A DNA stretch of 64,000 nt from Flaccisagitta enflata (lineage: Eukaryota > Chaetognatha > Sagittoidea > Aphragmophora), in contig OZ231126.1 of the NCBI GenBank assembly GCA_965153355.1, positions 99,572,001-99,636,000 of the forward strand, read 5' to 3'. The translations under genes were made by a program, and so were the position numbers. Every line of letters begins with the position of its first letter. Position 1 is the stretch's first letter. Positions 15,047 through 26,022 of the stretch are shown in pieces. Under the pieces are notes generated by a model. That model did no database searches. It saw only the letters and a list, made by a program, of their open reading frames with translations, and was not told where the DNA came from.

Positions 15047-15500
15047 GGGCAGCGGCATCAAAGGGGACGATGTCCTGTAGAACACAGGGGTACTTTTTTT
15101 TGTACATGCGTCCCCCCCAAGCCTCGAGGCTCAAATCCAAGCTTCAAGCTAAAATCCTGACCTCAAGGCTGACATCCCAGATTCATTGCTCAAATCCCAG
15201 CCGTGAGGCTCAAATCTCCGGCTCAAGGCTCAAATCCAAGCCTCAAGGCTCAAATCCCAGCCTCAAGGCTCAAATCCCAGCCTCGAGGCTCAAATCCCAG
15301 CCTCGAGGCTCAAATCCCACCCTTTAGGCTCAAATCCCAGCCTCAAGGCTCAAATCCCGGCCTCAAAAACTCAATTGGGCAAAAGTCCCCCTGTGTTCTA
15401 CAGGACATTGTCCGCTGCCCTGCTACCCATCACCTACAATCACTTACATACAAAGCAGGGCAAAGGGTATCGCTGACCACATATTGCCCTTGGGCGACTG
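15047..15500 (-). mobile_element. Family A element with minisatellite core
   Basis: Reverse orientation. The 3' end at left reads GGGCAGCGGCATCAAAGGGG then ACGATGTCCTGTAGAACACA on the plus strand, preceded by TTTTT. The matching inverted module at 15385-15425 (CCCCTGTGTTCTACAGGAC) is followed by about 80 bp ending TATCGCTGACCACATATTGC-CCTTGGGCGACT, the family 5' end. Between them are about a dozen units of GGCTCAAATCCCAGCCTCAA. Ends, order and core orientation match the other copies. Its 5' end abuts a family B 3' end at 15502. Confidence 0.85.
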
Positions 15501-15501
15501 G

Positions 15502-15600
15502 TTAGTTGCATACTACATGACTCTACAACCTGCTATGTAAGTTGGTTGGTCCGTTGGTTGGTTGGTTGGTCAGTTTCCTTCTGGGCATCAACCCTGAGAG
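15502..15600 (-). mobile_element. Family B element, 3' part
   Basis: TTAGTTGCATACTACATGAC, then CTCTACAACC, leads into a TTGG/TCCG tetranucleotide array. The hairpin stem is decayed. It directly abuts the family A element, so one inserted at the end of the other. Confidence 0.55.
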
Positions 15601-15654
15601 GGCTGATGACAATGCTTCCACACATGATGGAAATTACTCCTCCGTTCACTCCTT

Positions 15655-15985
15655 GAAGGGCTCAAATCCATGTCTTGAGGCTAAAATCCCAGCCTCGAGG
15701 CTAAAATCCTAGCTCTAAGGCTCATATACTAGCCTCGAGGCTTATATCACAGCGTTGAGGCTCAAATCTCAACCTTGAGGCTCAAATCCCAGCCTTGAGG
15801 CTCATATTCCAGCCTCAAAGTTCAAATCCAGGCCTTGAGGCTCAAATCTTAGAAGCGAGGCTCAAATCCCAGCTTTAAGGCTCAAATTCCAGCCTCAATG
15901 CTCAAATCTCAGCCTTGATGCTCAGATCCCAGCCTCAATGCTCAAATCCCAGCCTCAAGACTCAAATCCCAGCCTCAAGGCTCAA
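15655..15985 (-). repeat. Minisatellite array of family A type, no end modules
   Basis: About 16 diverged units of the same 20-21-bp GGCTCAAATCCCAGCCTtgA repeat as in the element at 15047, without the flanking modules. Probably a detached or decayed family A core. Confidence 0.85.
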
Positions 15986-16083
15986 CGCTTTTGCAACATT
16001 ATACTTTTTTGCCATTTTTGGGCTTTTTAAGCTCACTGCTGTGTGTGTGTGTGTTCATCTTGTAGATGTTTTTTGCCTTTTTG

Positions 16084-16255
16084 TGGAAGGCACGCGACTC
16101 TACAACTTGCCATGTTGTACATCTGTCCTTCAGTAGGTCGGTCCTTCGTTAATATTTTTATGAGTGGTTTTTGCATCACTGCTCCTGGCCAATCATCCGC
16201 GACTGGATTGTTGTGTATCTAGCATTGTTATAATTGGATCCGCGACTCCATATGC
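16084..16255 (-). mobile_element. Possible decayed family B element
   Basis: GGCACGCGACTCTACAACTT, a short TCGGTCC stretch, and later CTCCTGGCCAATCATCCGCG resemble the hairpin-proximal, array and 5' regions of family B, but boundaries are not clean. Confidence 0.35.
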
Positions 16256-16261
16256 ATAGAT

Positions 16262-16845
16262 CCATAGATGCATACATCCATAGATGGGACAATAAAACTT
16301 TTTTTTTGTCCTAGAAGGAATTGCATCGGTGAAAAGTTTACTTTTTATGTCTAGTTTGAGATAAAAAAAAGTTTGTGCCCTTTTTCCCAAATCTCCCTTC
16401 CCAGGAGCCCATATAGTGACCCCCCCTTTTAGGGGGTTCGAGCCACCACCAGAAAAAGGCCAAATTCATGCTTTTTCACCTTGTTTTTTTTTATATTTTC
16501 TTTTTGGATTGATATAAAACCTTGGGATTGGTCTTGTTTGAAAGATATTTAGTAGTAGTATATGTTGTGAAAAGAAATAGATGACAATGGCCCCCAGGGG
16601 TCCCTCCAGGGTCCCCAAATGGCCCCTAAAGGGGGGAAAATCAGAAAATCATCTAAATAATGAGCTTATTTTTGCTTTTTCTCTTTCAAGATGTTGGAGA
16701 TTTGTATTATTTTGTATTATATGTAAAGATACCCTCATCTAGTGGTGAGGTACACAAACAAAGCTTGGGGGCCCTGTCAGGGGGTCATTTAGGGGCCCCA
16801 AAATAGGTAAAATGGTCAAAAATGACCAAAAAACTTTACATTTTT
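16262..16845. repeat. Left arm of a large inverted repeat
   Basis: From AGATGGGACAATAAAAC to about GACCAAAAAACTTTA this arm is inverted, with small changes, at 20200-21462. Shared landmarks include CCACCACCAGAAAAAGGCC, GATATAAAACCTTGGGATTG, TTTCAAGATGTTGGAGATTT and runs of GGGGCCCC. The arm is uninterrupted, whereas the right arm contains a family A insertion. 16846-17051 continues in the same style and holds no gene. Confidence 0.85.
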
Positions 16846-17051
16846 GAATTTTTTCTAAAAACTAAGTAAATGGAGGGCCGAAGAATCTGTTCAGACACTG
16901 TTATCTAGTGCAGGAGAGCTACAAGTTAACAAAGGTTATGGCTTAAGACCCTTGAGGGGCCCTTCTGGAGGGTGCAAAGAACCCAAAATGGCCAAAATTA
17001 TCAAAGTCTTGAGTTTTTCTACATTTGTTTCTCATATTAGCTGAAGGAATA

Positions 17052-17660
17052 CTATCTTCGCCAAAAGAAACGCGACACCTTCTACCTAGAATATCTTGGC
17101 TTCTAGACAAGCTAGAGACTTTTTAAAAAAAAACATATTGATCTACTCCAAAAGATCTACAAAATGAGTCCAATCTGGTAACTGTATCTTAAAGCGTTTA
17201 GAAATGGGAAGCAGAAGAAGGGAAATAGTCATTTTCAGAATTGATAAAGAATTGCGAAAAAGAGAATAGAAAAAATTTCATGTAAGTTTGACATTGGTTA
17301 TCTCAGCTTCTGGAAAAGCTAGAGACTTTTTCCAAAAAAGCAAATTAATCTACATCAAAAAATCTAAAAGATGAGCGCAATCTGGATCCTGTAGCTCAAA
17401 CCGTTTGGAAATGGCAAGCAAAAGAGTAGACCTATTTCAAAATCATAGGCTTGCAAAAACTGTGGACTACTGATAAAAGGTTATCACATCTGTGAATGGA
17501 GAAATGCGTTAGAAATTGTATTTCAGATTCACAGCCTGGTTTTTTTCTCACGTAAAAAACTTACTTGACCTGCAGACACTTTCAGTTGCCAATTTTGTCA
17601 AGAGTATGGTCAATAAATCATATCATTACCAGGGTGTCGCGTTTCTTTTGGCGAAGATAG
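17052..17660. mobile_element. mariner-like MITE with perfect ~28-bp ends
   Basis: Flanked by TA on both sides (17050-17051 and 17661-17662). Ends CTATCTTCGCCAAAAGAAAC continuing GCGACACC are perfect inverted copies. The interior lacks transposase. It contains an internal duplication: the 'CTAGAGACTTTTT...AATCTGG...GTTTxGAAATGG' block occurs near 17110-17215 and again near 17310-17415. The CTATCTT start links it to the elements at 3213 and 28581. A short 64-codon frame across the right end is not credible. Confidence 0.85.
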
Positions 17661-17737
17661 TAAATGAAATAGATTTTCTGTATTTTATTCAAAATAAATC
17701 CGGATTTTGATGTTGTGAACGCAATTAATCAATAGCA

Positions 17738-18475
17738 GCCCAGAGGCAGTAAGTGGTCAGCAGTACCCGCGCCCTGCTTGGGTAGTAAGTGATTTAGGTT
17801 GCGGGGGAGCAGGGCAGCGGCACCAGAGGGGATGAAGTCCTGTAGAACACAGGGGAAATCTGTCTGTCTGTCCATCTGTCTGTCCTTCTGTCTGCCTTCC
17901 CTCTGTCCCTGTTATTCATATTACCATTGAATAACATGGAGAAATGACAAAAGGCTGTATATTGACAATGGTACCCTTGCCCTTCTTGAGTAGTTTGTAG
18001 GTTAAGGGAGGAGCAGGCCAGGGTTTGGGTTTCTGAGGCCAGTGTCTTAGTCTCAGGGACCAATTTCTTGGTCTCAGAGGCCAGGATTTGAGTCTCTAAG
18101 GCCAGGATTTGGGTCTCTGAGGCCAGGATTTAGGTCTGGGAGGCCAGAACCTGGGTCTCTAAGAACAGAATCTGGGTCCCAGAGGTCAAGATCTGGGTCT
18201 CAAAGGCTTGGATGTGGGATTTAGAAGCCAGAATCTGGATATTAGAAGCCAGAATCTAGGTTTAAAGGGCCAAAATGATAGAACTCAGAATAGAATACCA
18301 GTTTTCTAGCCAGATTTGGCTCATTTTGCTTGGATTTGGGCCATTTTGCTTAGATTTGGGCCATACAATTTGGATTTAGGCCCCAAAGGATACAAAGCCC
18401 TGAGGATGGGACAGGGGGTATAGAAGGACATATTCCCTCTGTTCTACAGGACTTTGTCCCCTTTGGGGCTGCTGC
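17738..18475 (+). mobile_element. Family A element, composite interior
   Basis: 5' end CAGAGGCAGTAAGTGGTCAG then CAGTACCCGCGCCCTGC, subterminal module GGGCAGCGGCACCAGAGGGG then GATGAAGTCCTGTAGAACAC; 3' end module CTGTTCTACAGGACTTTGTC then CCCTTTGGGGCTGCTGCCC plus AAAAA. The interior has a TGTC microsatellite, a second degraded copy of the 5' segment (near 17965-18015: GGTACCC..GCCC..GGAGCAGG) and a GGCCAGGATTTGGGTCTCTGA minisatellite. The second 5' segment suggests an older element inside or a template switch. Confidence 0.8.
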
Positions 18476-18513
18476 CCAAAAAGTGAGAATTATTAAATAC
18501 TTATCAAACAATC

Positions 18514-18830
18514 ATGGCAGAAGCTCAGGTTGAAGACGTTACAGAGTTGCTTGGGGGTTCATCCCTTGGACAAAAAATGCAGGAGCAAACCAGGTCGCCG
18601 TTTTCCTCTGAAAGAATGAGCTATGGTCAGAGAATTTTGGTTGGCTGAGAAAGAAACAGAAGCAAAGAAAAAGGTGGATGCAATTGGGGAAAAGATGAGA
18701 AAAGAAAGCTGCCATCAGAAATCAAATTGTTTGATCCAAATAGCCCCCTTTTTGATGCGTATTTGGCCATGGAAGAGAACTTTTGCTGCAAATTTGATGT
18801 TGCACTTAAATGACACCTGGTCAACAGCCA
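18514..18830 (+). pseudogene. Decayed coding fragment, unknown family
   Basis: One plus frame from ATG at 18514 gives MAEAQVEDVTELLGG then about 100 codons with in-frame stops, including FDPNSPLFDAYLAMEENF. Amino-acid composition looks protein-like and richer in codons than the AT-rich surroundings. I do not recognise the family. It could be a remnant of a host gene or of a retroelement gag. Confidence 0.35.
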
Positions 18831-19052
18831 AAAACCAACTTGATCATGCTGAGTATACGGTTGGTTAAGCTGCTTTGATGGGATTTGCCTTTCTCAAGAT
18901 CCCATACAATCTGTATGATGGCTCTGCCTCAGATCTTGATGTGGCCAAATACCAAATTTTACCGTAGGGAGCCGTGGATGGTACCGAAATCGGTACTGAT
19001 GTCCAACTCGATGATGTCTTTTGTTTTACTAACTTTCTAAGCGGGTTTTTAT

Positions 19053-19132
19053 TTAGGGTTAGGGGTAGGGTTAGAGTTAGGGTTAGGGCTCGGGGTGGTT
19101 TTAGGGTTAGGTTTAGGGTCAGGACTAGCGTT
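19053..19132 (+). repeat. Interstitial TTAGGG-type tract
   Basis: About 12 perfect or one-off units of TTAGGG (also TAGGGG, TTAGAG, TTTAGG), embedded in unique sequence on both sides. It is a degenerate interstitial telomere-like repeat, not a chromosome end. Confidence 0.85.
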
Positions 19133-19804
19133 GGGGGCTAGGTGAGAGCTGGGTTAAACACATTTCAACTCGAATCTACTCGAATCAAAGCTTTGCCCAA
19201 ACGGGGAAACCTGATAAAAACAAATGATCAGTATCGTCTCGGACATTTCTTCCCCGAAATCAGGCAAATTGCTTGGTAAAAATTCAAGCAAAAAACTTAG
19301 TTTTGGCCATTTCCCTCGGTTGGGAATTTTTCAGGCCTGTATATAATTGAGTTTCCCCCGTGGGAGGGGGGGGGGGGGAAATCAAAGGGTTTGGAGATGG
19401 GGAAGAAAATCAAAAGGGGAAAAAAGAGAAAAAAAGAAAATTAGAGGAAAATTTAACTTTTGGCAGTACCAAATCATAAATACTGATTAGTAAAACACAA
19501 TTAAACACTATTAGAACCTTAACTACACTGTTTGACTGCCTTATGGGGAAGAAAATGATAGATTTTGAAATGTGACGCAACATGTCGCGGGGAAGAAAAT
19601 CAAATTGGGGGGGAATCAAAAGCGACTCAATAATATACACCCCTGGAATTTTTCGAGAACAGGTTCACCAGCCTTGTTTTTGGTGCCAGAAGATGGAAAA
19701 ATGACGGCTGGGATGGAATAATTCCTGTGAGCTTCCTGGAAATGGTGTCAATTTTTGTGAGCGGTTCTGATCCTCAATTCCTCATCCCCTTATGTATTCC
19801 TATT
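19133..19804. other. Unassigned
   Basis: No supported frame. A 9-G run lies near 19370, and two GGGGAAGAAAATxAAA motifs recur at 19399 and 19590. Confidence 0.3.
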
Positions 19805-19912
19805 TTCTAGGCTGAAAGAAAAAACATTAAAAGAAAAAAGAACAAAAACAAAACAAAAACAAAACAAAAACAAAACAAAAACAAAAAAAAAAAAACAAAA
19901 CAAAAAAAAACT
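19805..19912. repeat. A-rich (AAAAC)n tract
   Basis: Repeats of AAAAC and AAAAAC; may be an old poly(A)-like tail, but no retroposon body is recognised upstream. Confidence 0.8.
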
Positions 19913-20019
19913 GTTAAACCACCATTGTATATCACATTGGACATTGTCAAGTTGCAAGTCTTGTTTTAAAGAGTGAGCAGCAGCTGGTTATACATTTATT
20001 GTTATCTAATCAATATTCA

Positions 20020-20100
20020 ATAATGAACAAATGAATGAATGATAGAATGAATGAATGAATGAATGAATGAAGGAATGAATGAATGAATGAATAAATACGT
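20020..20100. repeat. (GAAT)n microsatellite
   Basis: GAATGAAT units with a few substitutions. Confidence 0.9.
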
Positions 20101-20199
20101 GAATGAATGCATGAACAAATCGATCATTCTATGAACAGTATGCAGGTTTGATGAATAAATGAACTGACTTATAAGCAAAAGACATTAAAAAAAGTCAAG

Positions 20200-21462
20200 T
20201 TTTTGGTCATTTTTGGCCATTTTACCTATTTTGGGGCCCCCAAATGAGCCCCCCGAGGGGCCCCCAAGCTTTGTTTGTGTACCCCACCACTAGATGAGGG
20301 TATTTTTACATAAAATACAAATCTCCAACATCTTGAAAGAGAATAAGCAAAAACAGGTCGCCCAAGGGCAATAAGTGGTCAGCGATACCCGTTGCCCTGC
20401 TTTGAGTGATTGTGAATTGGAGTGAGGGGAAGCAGGGCAGCGGCCCCGAAGGGGACGAAGTCCTGTAGAACACAGGGGGACTTTCGTTCGTCCTGCCTGA
20501 AGAAGAGGATGAGATGCGATAGAGGGCTGACTGAAGGCCTTCAAGAGCCTAAACTGAGGTCTAAGAAGGCTGATGTAAGGCCTGAGAATGCCAATTGGAA
20601 GCTTGGGAGGGCTGACTTGAGGCTTAAGAGAGCTGGATTAAGGCTTGATAGGTCAGAGGACTGATTTGAAGCCTGAGAGCAATAAATTGAGGCTTAGATA
20701 GCTGATTTGAGGCCTGAGAGGCCAGGCTTGAGGCCTGAGGATTTGGATTTGAGGCCTAAGAAGCCTAATTTGAGGCCTGAGAGGCCAGGTTTGAGGCCTG
20801 AGAGGTTGGATTTTAAGCCTGAGAGGTTGGATTTGAGGCCTGAGAGGCTGGATTTGAGGCCTGAGAGGCTGGATTTGAGGCCTGAGAGGCCAGATTTGAG
20901 GCCTGAGAGGCCAGATTTGAGGCCTGAGAGGCCAGATTTGAGGTCTTACAGGCCAGGTTCTAGGCCTGAGGAGCCTGATGGGGGGGACGAACGGACGAAC
21001 GAACGAACAGACGGACGAACGAAAGTCCCCCTGTGTTCTACAGGACTTCGTCCCCTTCGGGGCCGCTGCCCAAAAAGCTCATTATTTAGGTGATTTTTCT
21101 GTTTTTTTCCTGTTTGGGGGCCATTTAGGGGCCCCTGGAGGGACCCCTGGGGGCCACTTTCATTTATTTCTTATCATAACATATACTACTACTAAATATC
21201 CTTCAAACAAGACCAATCCCAAGGTTTTATATCAATCCAAAAAGAAAATATAAAAAAAAAACAAGGTGAAAAAGCGTGAATTTGGCCTTTTTCTGGTGGT
21301 GGCTCAAACCCTTAAAAGGGGGGTCACTATATAGGCTCCTGGGAAGGGAGATTCGGGAAAAAGGGCACAAACTTTTTTTTATCTCAAACTAGACATAAAA
21401 AGTAAACTTTTCACTGATGCCATTCTTTCTAGGACAAAAAAAAAGTTTTATTGTCCCATCTA
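20200..21462. repeat. Right arm of large inverted repeat, interrupted
   Basis: Inverted copy of 16262-16845. The arm runs 20200-20353 and resumes at 21077-21462; the break is exactly filled by a family A element. The uninterrupted left arm shows the pre-insertion sequence (GCAAAAATAAGCTCATT when reversed), so it acts as an internal empty site. Confidence 0.85.
20354..21076 (+). mobile_element. Family A element, best-defined copy
   Basis: Ends fixed by comparison with the left arm of the surrounding inverted repeat. 5' end CAGGTCGCCCAAGGGCAATA then AGTGGTCAGCGATACCC; subterminal module GCAGCGGCCCCGAAGGGG, then ACGAAGTCCTGTAGAACACA; interior of about 17 units of GAGGCCTGAGAGGCTGGATT type; then the exact inverted module ending CCCCTTCGGGGCCGCTGCCC and AAAAA. 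The 3' terminus is thus repeated inverted about 80 bp inside the 5' end. No clear target duplication. A CGAACGAACG microsatellite flanks the core on the right. Confidence 0.9.
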
Positions 21463-22365
21463 AATTTTATGCAGCTTTTTGGTTGATCCCTCAGTTGATC
21501 TGTCTGTTGGAAGATCCATTTGTTGGCCACAAAGTCCTTTCCGAGGTTTACGCTCCTGCCCCCCCATTTTATCCACAACTAAGGAAGCCATCTATCCAGC
21601 CTTATTATCTCTCCAGCTGCTCGGGAAAACATGACATTTTATGTAGAGTGTATCTCTTATTTTCTTATTCCATCATTGTCGATATTTTTACCAGTATCAT
21701 TCATTACAATTCCCCACAGCTGGCCATGCAGCTTTGGGTTCCCATTGAATCATACATAAAACCGATCATGACCAGAGAAGCAACCAGAGAAATGGGCAGG
21801 AACGTTTCAGGGCTCGACAAAATTTTCAGCTGCCTACAAGCAAGATTTTTCTACCAATTCCTGCCTACAAAATATCGGAATTACTCTTCATGTAATAATA
21901 TCCTAGATATAATGACAAACATAACAAAAAAAAATTATATAAATCTTCATATAGTGTTTTCTTGAATATAATGAGAAATAAAACAAAAAACAATTTTTGT
22001 AGTGACATGGCAGTATATCTGTAATCTTTTCATAATAAATAGTTAATTTTGATTTATTTCTTTAAATAAAATGAATAATTTTAAAGCATATTTTAAAGGC
22101 ATGTACAAATCTGTGATGTTTTTGTTTTTTAAATTATCTCTTCTTTTTTCTTTTTTTTTTTATTTTCTTCTAAAAGTTTTTTTTCTGTGTCCCTGCCTAC
22201 AAAATCTGCTAGTTGCCTACAAGCAATGCTTGCGTGCTTGGGCACTTTGTCGTACCCTGGAACGTTTACTGGAAAAATTAGTTTTGTTCTACTGTCTTTT
22301 TCAAAAGATGTTCAATTCCTATTGCAACCAATTTGGATGAAATTTTGCACAGTTATTATAGTTAA
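21463..22365. other. Unassigned; 182-codon plus frame of doubtful status
   Basis: A plus frame 21417-21965 begins inside the inverted repeat arm and shows no recognised domain. Direct repeats of TGCCTACAAGCAA/TGCCTACAAAAT occur near 21830-21870 and 22195-22225. I would not annotate a gene. Confidence 0.25.
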
Positions 22366-22589
22366 ACATGGCTGGATACACGGTTTTTACACGGCTACGC
22401 TAGTCGCGTGCTGGTGGGCAGGGGCAGTGATGGAGAAGGTCACTGCAGCTTTTGGGCAGGAGCCATGAGCTCAAAACGCTCAAAAACGCCGAAAAAGTAA
22501 AAGTAAAATGGGGACCGACCGACTGACCAACGGACGGATGGACGGACGGACGGACAAAGCGGGGTGTAGAGTCGCGTAGCACTCGACTA
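22366..22589 (+). mobile_element. Family B element, complete
   Basis: 5' end ACATGGCTGGATACACGG; subterminal CTAGTCGCGTGCTGGTGGGC; interior AAGTAAAATGGGG; GACC/GGAC array; AAAGCGGGGTGTAGAG and 3' hairpin GTCGCGTAGCACTCGACTA followed by A's. The 3' terminal AGCACTCGACTA is the near-inverse of the 5' subterminal TAGTCGCGTGCT. Confidence 0.85.
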
Positions 22590-22762
22590 AAAAAAACGTT
22601 TACTGAACCATTTTTCTGTTTTCCAACATTGTGACTCAACTGAGATATGAGGAAGGATTTTCTAACGATTAAAAAGATTCATTCATTTTGACTAAACATG
22701 TCATTTCCATTCCTAACAAGATTTCAATTCGGTTCGGTCGTAGGGCATTTTTGAAAGCACAT

Positions 22763-23455
22763 ACCTTGTTTATACACTTAGTATAACATTTTCTTTCAAG
22801 TGCTAAGGAGCCTGACATCTACAGGGCATAATAACCAGCCTATTAGACGGACCAGAATAACTCATTTTACTGAAAAGTACTCATCCTTGCGGCTTTTCTG
22901 GGAGATAAAACACCAAAGATTAGGAATTGAGCAGAAAAAAATTTTTTTGAAATTTTTTTATGGCGGAAGTATTAGGTCAAAGTAGATATTTGGTCAAAAT
23001 TTCAAAATAAGAATTTTGTAAATCTGACTGCAGATTCAGAATCCTTGCGAAAAACTGTGTGAAGAAAGTGCCCTTCTTTTTTTGATATTCCATTAGGAAG
23101 ATTGTCAAAATTTAAATCTTGATTAGGTCAAAATTGTTCTTTTGTTCGAAATTGGCCTTATTTGGGTTTTTGACCTCAATTTTGACCATCTTTCTGAAGG
23201 AATATCAAAAAAAGAAGGGCACTTTCTTCACACAGTTTTTCGCAAGGATTCTGAATCTGCAGTCAGATTTACAAAATTCTCATATTGAAATTTTGACCTG
23301 ATACTTCCGCCATAAAAAAATTTCAAAAAAATTTTTTTTTTGCTCAAATCCTAATCTTTGGTGTTTTATCTCCCAGAAAAGCCGCAAGGATGAGTACTTT
23401 TCAGTAAAATGAGATATTCTGGTCCGTCTACTGGGCACGCTTATAAACAAGGTGC
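22763..23455. repeat. Palindromic element, ~250-bp arms
   Basis: Arms 22846-23098 and 23196-23430 are close inverted copies (AGACGGACCAGAAT / ATTCTGGTCCGTCT outermost; GATATTCCxTxAGGAAGAT innermost). Weaker pairing extends outward to ACCTTGTTTATA at 22763 and its inverse near 23450. The loop is about 95 bp. No coding capacity. A foldback or MITE with long inverted arms; 22590-22762 holds nothing else. Confidence 0.8.
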
Positions 23456-23467
23456 TTATAAAGAAAT

Positions 23468-24202
23468 AGTCGCAAACGCGTTAAATGGTCAGCAGTACTC
23501 GTGCCCTGCCTACGTAGGTTGTGCTTGATGTTGAGAGAGGGAGCAGGGCAGCGGCCCCGAAGGGGTCCATGACCTATGCTTTCACACATAAGGGGAATTT
23601 TCTCCTTCTGCCAATTGAGATTTGGGCCATAGGGCTGGATTTGGGCCTCAAGGCTGGGATTTGGTCCTCCAGGCTAGGATTTGGGCCTTGAGGCTGTGAT
23701 TTGGGCCTCAAGGCTGGGATTTGCGCCTCAAGGCTGGGAGGATTTGGGCCTCGAGGCTGGAATTCGGGACTGGGGGCTGGGATTAAGGCCTCAAGGCTAA
23801 GCTTTGGGCCTCGAGGCAGGGATTTGGGCCTTGAGGCTGGGATTTGGGCCAAGAGGCTGGGTTTTGGGCCTTGAGGCTGGGATTTGGGCCTCGTGGCTGG
23901 GATTTGGGCCTTCAGGCTGGGATTTGGGCCTCCAGGTTGGAATTTGGGACTAGGAGCTGGGATTAAGGCCTCAAGGCTAGGATTTGGGCCTCGTGGCAGG
24001 GATTTGGACCTTGAGGCTGGGATTTGGGCCAAGAGGTTGGAATTTGGGCCTAAAGGCTGGAACTTGGGCCGCAAGGCTGGAATTTGGGCCTGTAGGCTGG
24101 AAATTGAGTCGGGGGGGGGGACGGATGAAGGAGGAGAGGGAGGAGGAGAAAATTACCATATGTGTGAAAGCATAGGTCATCGACCCCTTGGGGCCACTGC
24201 CC
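23468..24202 (+). mobile_element. Family A element, second subfamily
   Basis: 5' end TAGTCGCAAACGCGTTAAAT then GGTCAGCAGTACTCGTGCCC; constant module GGGCAGCGGCCCCGAAGGGG followed by a subfamily-specific CCTATGCTTTCACACATA; about 21 units of GGATTTGGGCCTCAAGGCTG; then the specific part inverted (TATGTGTGAAAGCATAGGTC) and CCCCTTGGGGCCACTGCCC. A second 5' end (TAGTCGCGTTAGATGGCCAG) starts at 24209 only 3-4 bases past the AAAA tail, hinting at a tandem truncated copy up to about 24250. Confidence 0.88.
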
Positions 24203-24250
24203 AAAAGTGTAGTCGCGTTAGATGGCCAGCGGTACCTGATGCCAAAAAGT

Positions 24251-24703
24251 TAGTGTAAGTGGGGATGAAATGGTGAGAAGGGCAGCTATGTTCAGGCTTG
24301 TGGAAAATCATAGAGAATGGTTAAGATACAGGGAAAACCGCGCCAACCGGGACAAGAGAAAACAACGTATTTTCTCCTCTGAAAATGAAAAATCTGATTT
24401 TAAAACAGGTTCTGATAGATCTTTTAAACCGATTTTATATCATAAAGAAAATTTTTAACTGAATAGTACGCTGAAAGTACACGAAAAGATGAAAAAAAAG
24501 CCCAAATTTGACAAATTTCTTGTAATTTCGTCTGGAAATTTGCAAAGTACTTTTATTGTTCACTTTTATTGGTAACTGTTGCAACAATGATTGGATGAAA
24601 AAACTTGGATTTGTCTTGAACTGAATGGGGAATCAATGTAAAAGGCTTTAAAAACTGATATCAAGGTTTCTATCGTTGCAATTTTTCACTCAATTATAGA
24701 AAA
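24251..24703. other. Unassigned
   Basis: AT-rich, no supported feature. Confidence 0.3.
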
Positions 24704-24934
24704 ACAAGGCCGGATACACGGCTACCTTAGTCGCGTGCAGGTGGGCAGGGGCAATATTTGAGTTACCAAAGCACTTAGGCAAGTGCAGTGAGGCTAAAGA
24801 CCGCAAAAACATAAAAAAAGTAAAATGGGGACTGACCGACCAACCAACCAACCGACCGACTAACCGACCGACCAACCAATCGACTGACCAACCGACGGAC
24901 AAAGCGGGGTGTAGAGTCGCGTAGCACGCGACTA
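24704..24934 (+). mobile_element. Family B element, complete reference copy
   Basis: 5' end ACAAGGCCGGATACACGGCT; subterminal TTAGTCGCGTGCAGGTGGGC; AAGTAAAATGGGGA; a long GACC/AACC/GACT array; AAAGCGGGGTGTAGAG; 3' hairpin GTCGCGTAGCACGCGAC and terminal TA followed by A's. The 3' terminal GCACGCGACTA is an exact inverse of the 5' subterminal TAGTCGCGTGC, about 25 bp from the 5' end. This asymmetric arrangement plus a tetranucleotide array is what has been described for Helentron-associated (HINE) elements. Confidence 0.9.
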
Positions 24935-25922
24935 AAAATTGAAATCCAACTTTTTTATTGTTAAGTTCAAAAAACCATTTGAAAGGGGCCAAATGAATGG
25001 TTAAGTATGAAGCTACATCAAATTATCTATCATTCAAGACCAATCCCAGCATAGTAGCTCGATTTGTCTAGATTTGGCGAGAGAATGAAGATATGTTGTT
25101 ATAACATCACAATCCCATATTTTTGCAAATCCAGATTTCATGATTTACACAAGAAGTAATACTGTGGCCAGAGTATTGGTCTCACCATGACGTTTATAGA
25201 TAACAAAATCGGGGCTAAAGCTCTTTCTGGAACTGTTTTCAGAATTGATCCACCATTTTTAGACGCAGAGATATGTCGTTTTCTTTTGTCCCGGTAGGCG
25301 GCGTATTCCCTGTATTAGCCTTTGGGCTACAATTTAAATCCCGACCCGAGATTTGGCCTCTGAGGCTGAGACTTGGGCCTCAAGGCATGAAAGTATGGTT
25401 ATGGTTTGCTGAGACGTTGAGGGTCTAGGAAGAACTTGATTGATTGATTGTTAAAGCCAGCTTTTTGGAACTTTGACGTGTGGACAACCAAACGATAAAA
25501 TATGGACAGATTCTCTTCACCTAAACAGGACTGGGTATCAACTGTTAAGTGTTAAGAGCAGACGAGCTCCCCGGAATACCGTTTTCAAAACAAACAATTG
25601 CTTGATCTGACCTGAACGCGGTGTTAGGTCACGATAATAGATAAAGATTACACATCTTTGTTTACTCAGTTGTTTCGAAATCGTTATCGAGTTTCTCTCC
25701 CATGTCAACAGTGGCTTAGATTCGGACCATTGAAGGAGAAAGAAGGCACAAATGAGATTGGCACGTTTACATCATTTTCAACCTCTGATGCTGTTACAGT
25801 GTCTGTCTGTCTCTCTGACTTAACCATTTTGTCTATCTGTCATTCTGTCTGCCTGTTTGCCTGTCTGCCATTCTGTCTATCTGTCATTCTTTCATTCTGT
25901 CATTCTGTCTGTCTGACATTCT

Positions 25923-25926
<4 letters not shown>
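24935..25926. other. Unassigned; short family A-type array at 25340-25390
   Basis: A few units of TTGGCCTCTGAGGCTGAGAC type near 25350. The region ends in TGTCTGTC/TGTCATTC degenerate repeats. No gene supported. Confidence 0.4.

Positions 25927-26018
<92 letters not shown>
25927..26018. repeat. (CT)n microsatellite
   Basis: About 90 bp of CT just beyond the 3' end of the 454-codon minus frame. Confidence 0.97.
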
Positions 26019-26020
<2 letters not shown>

Positions 26021-26022
26021 CA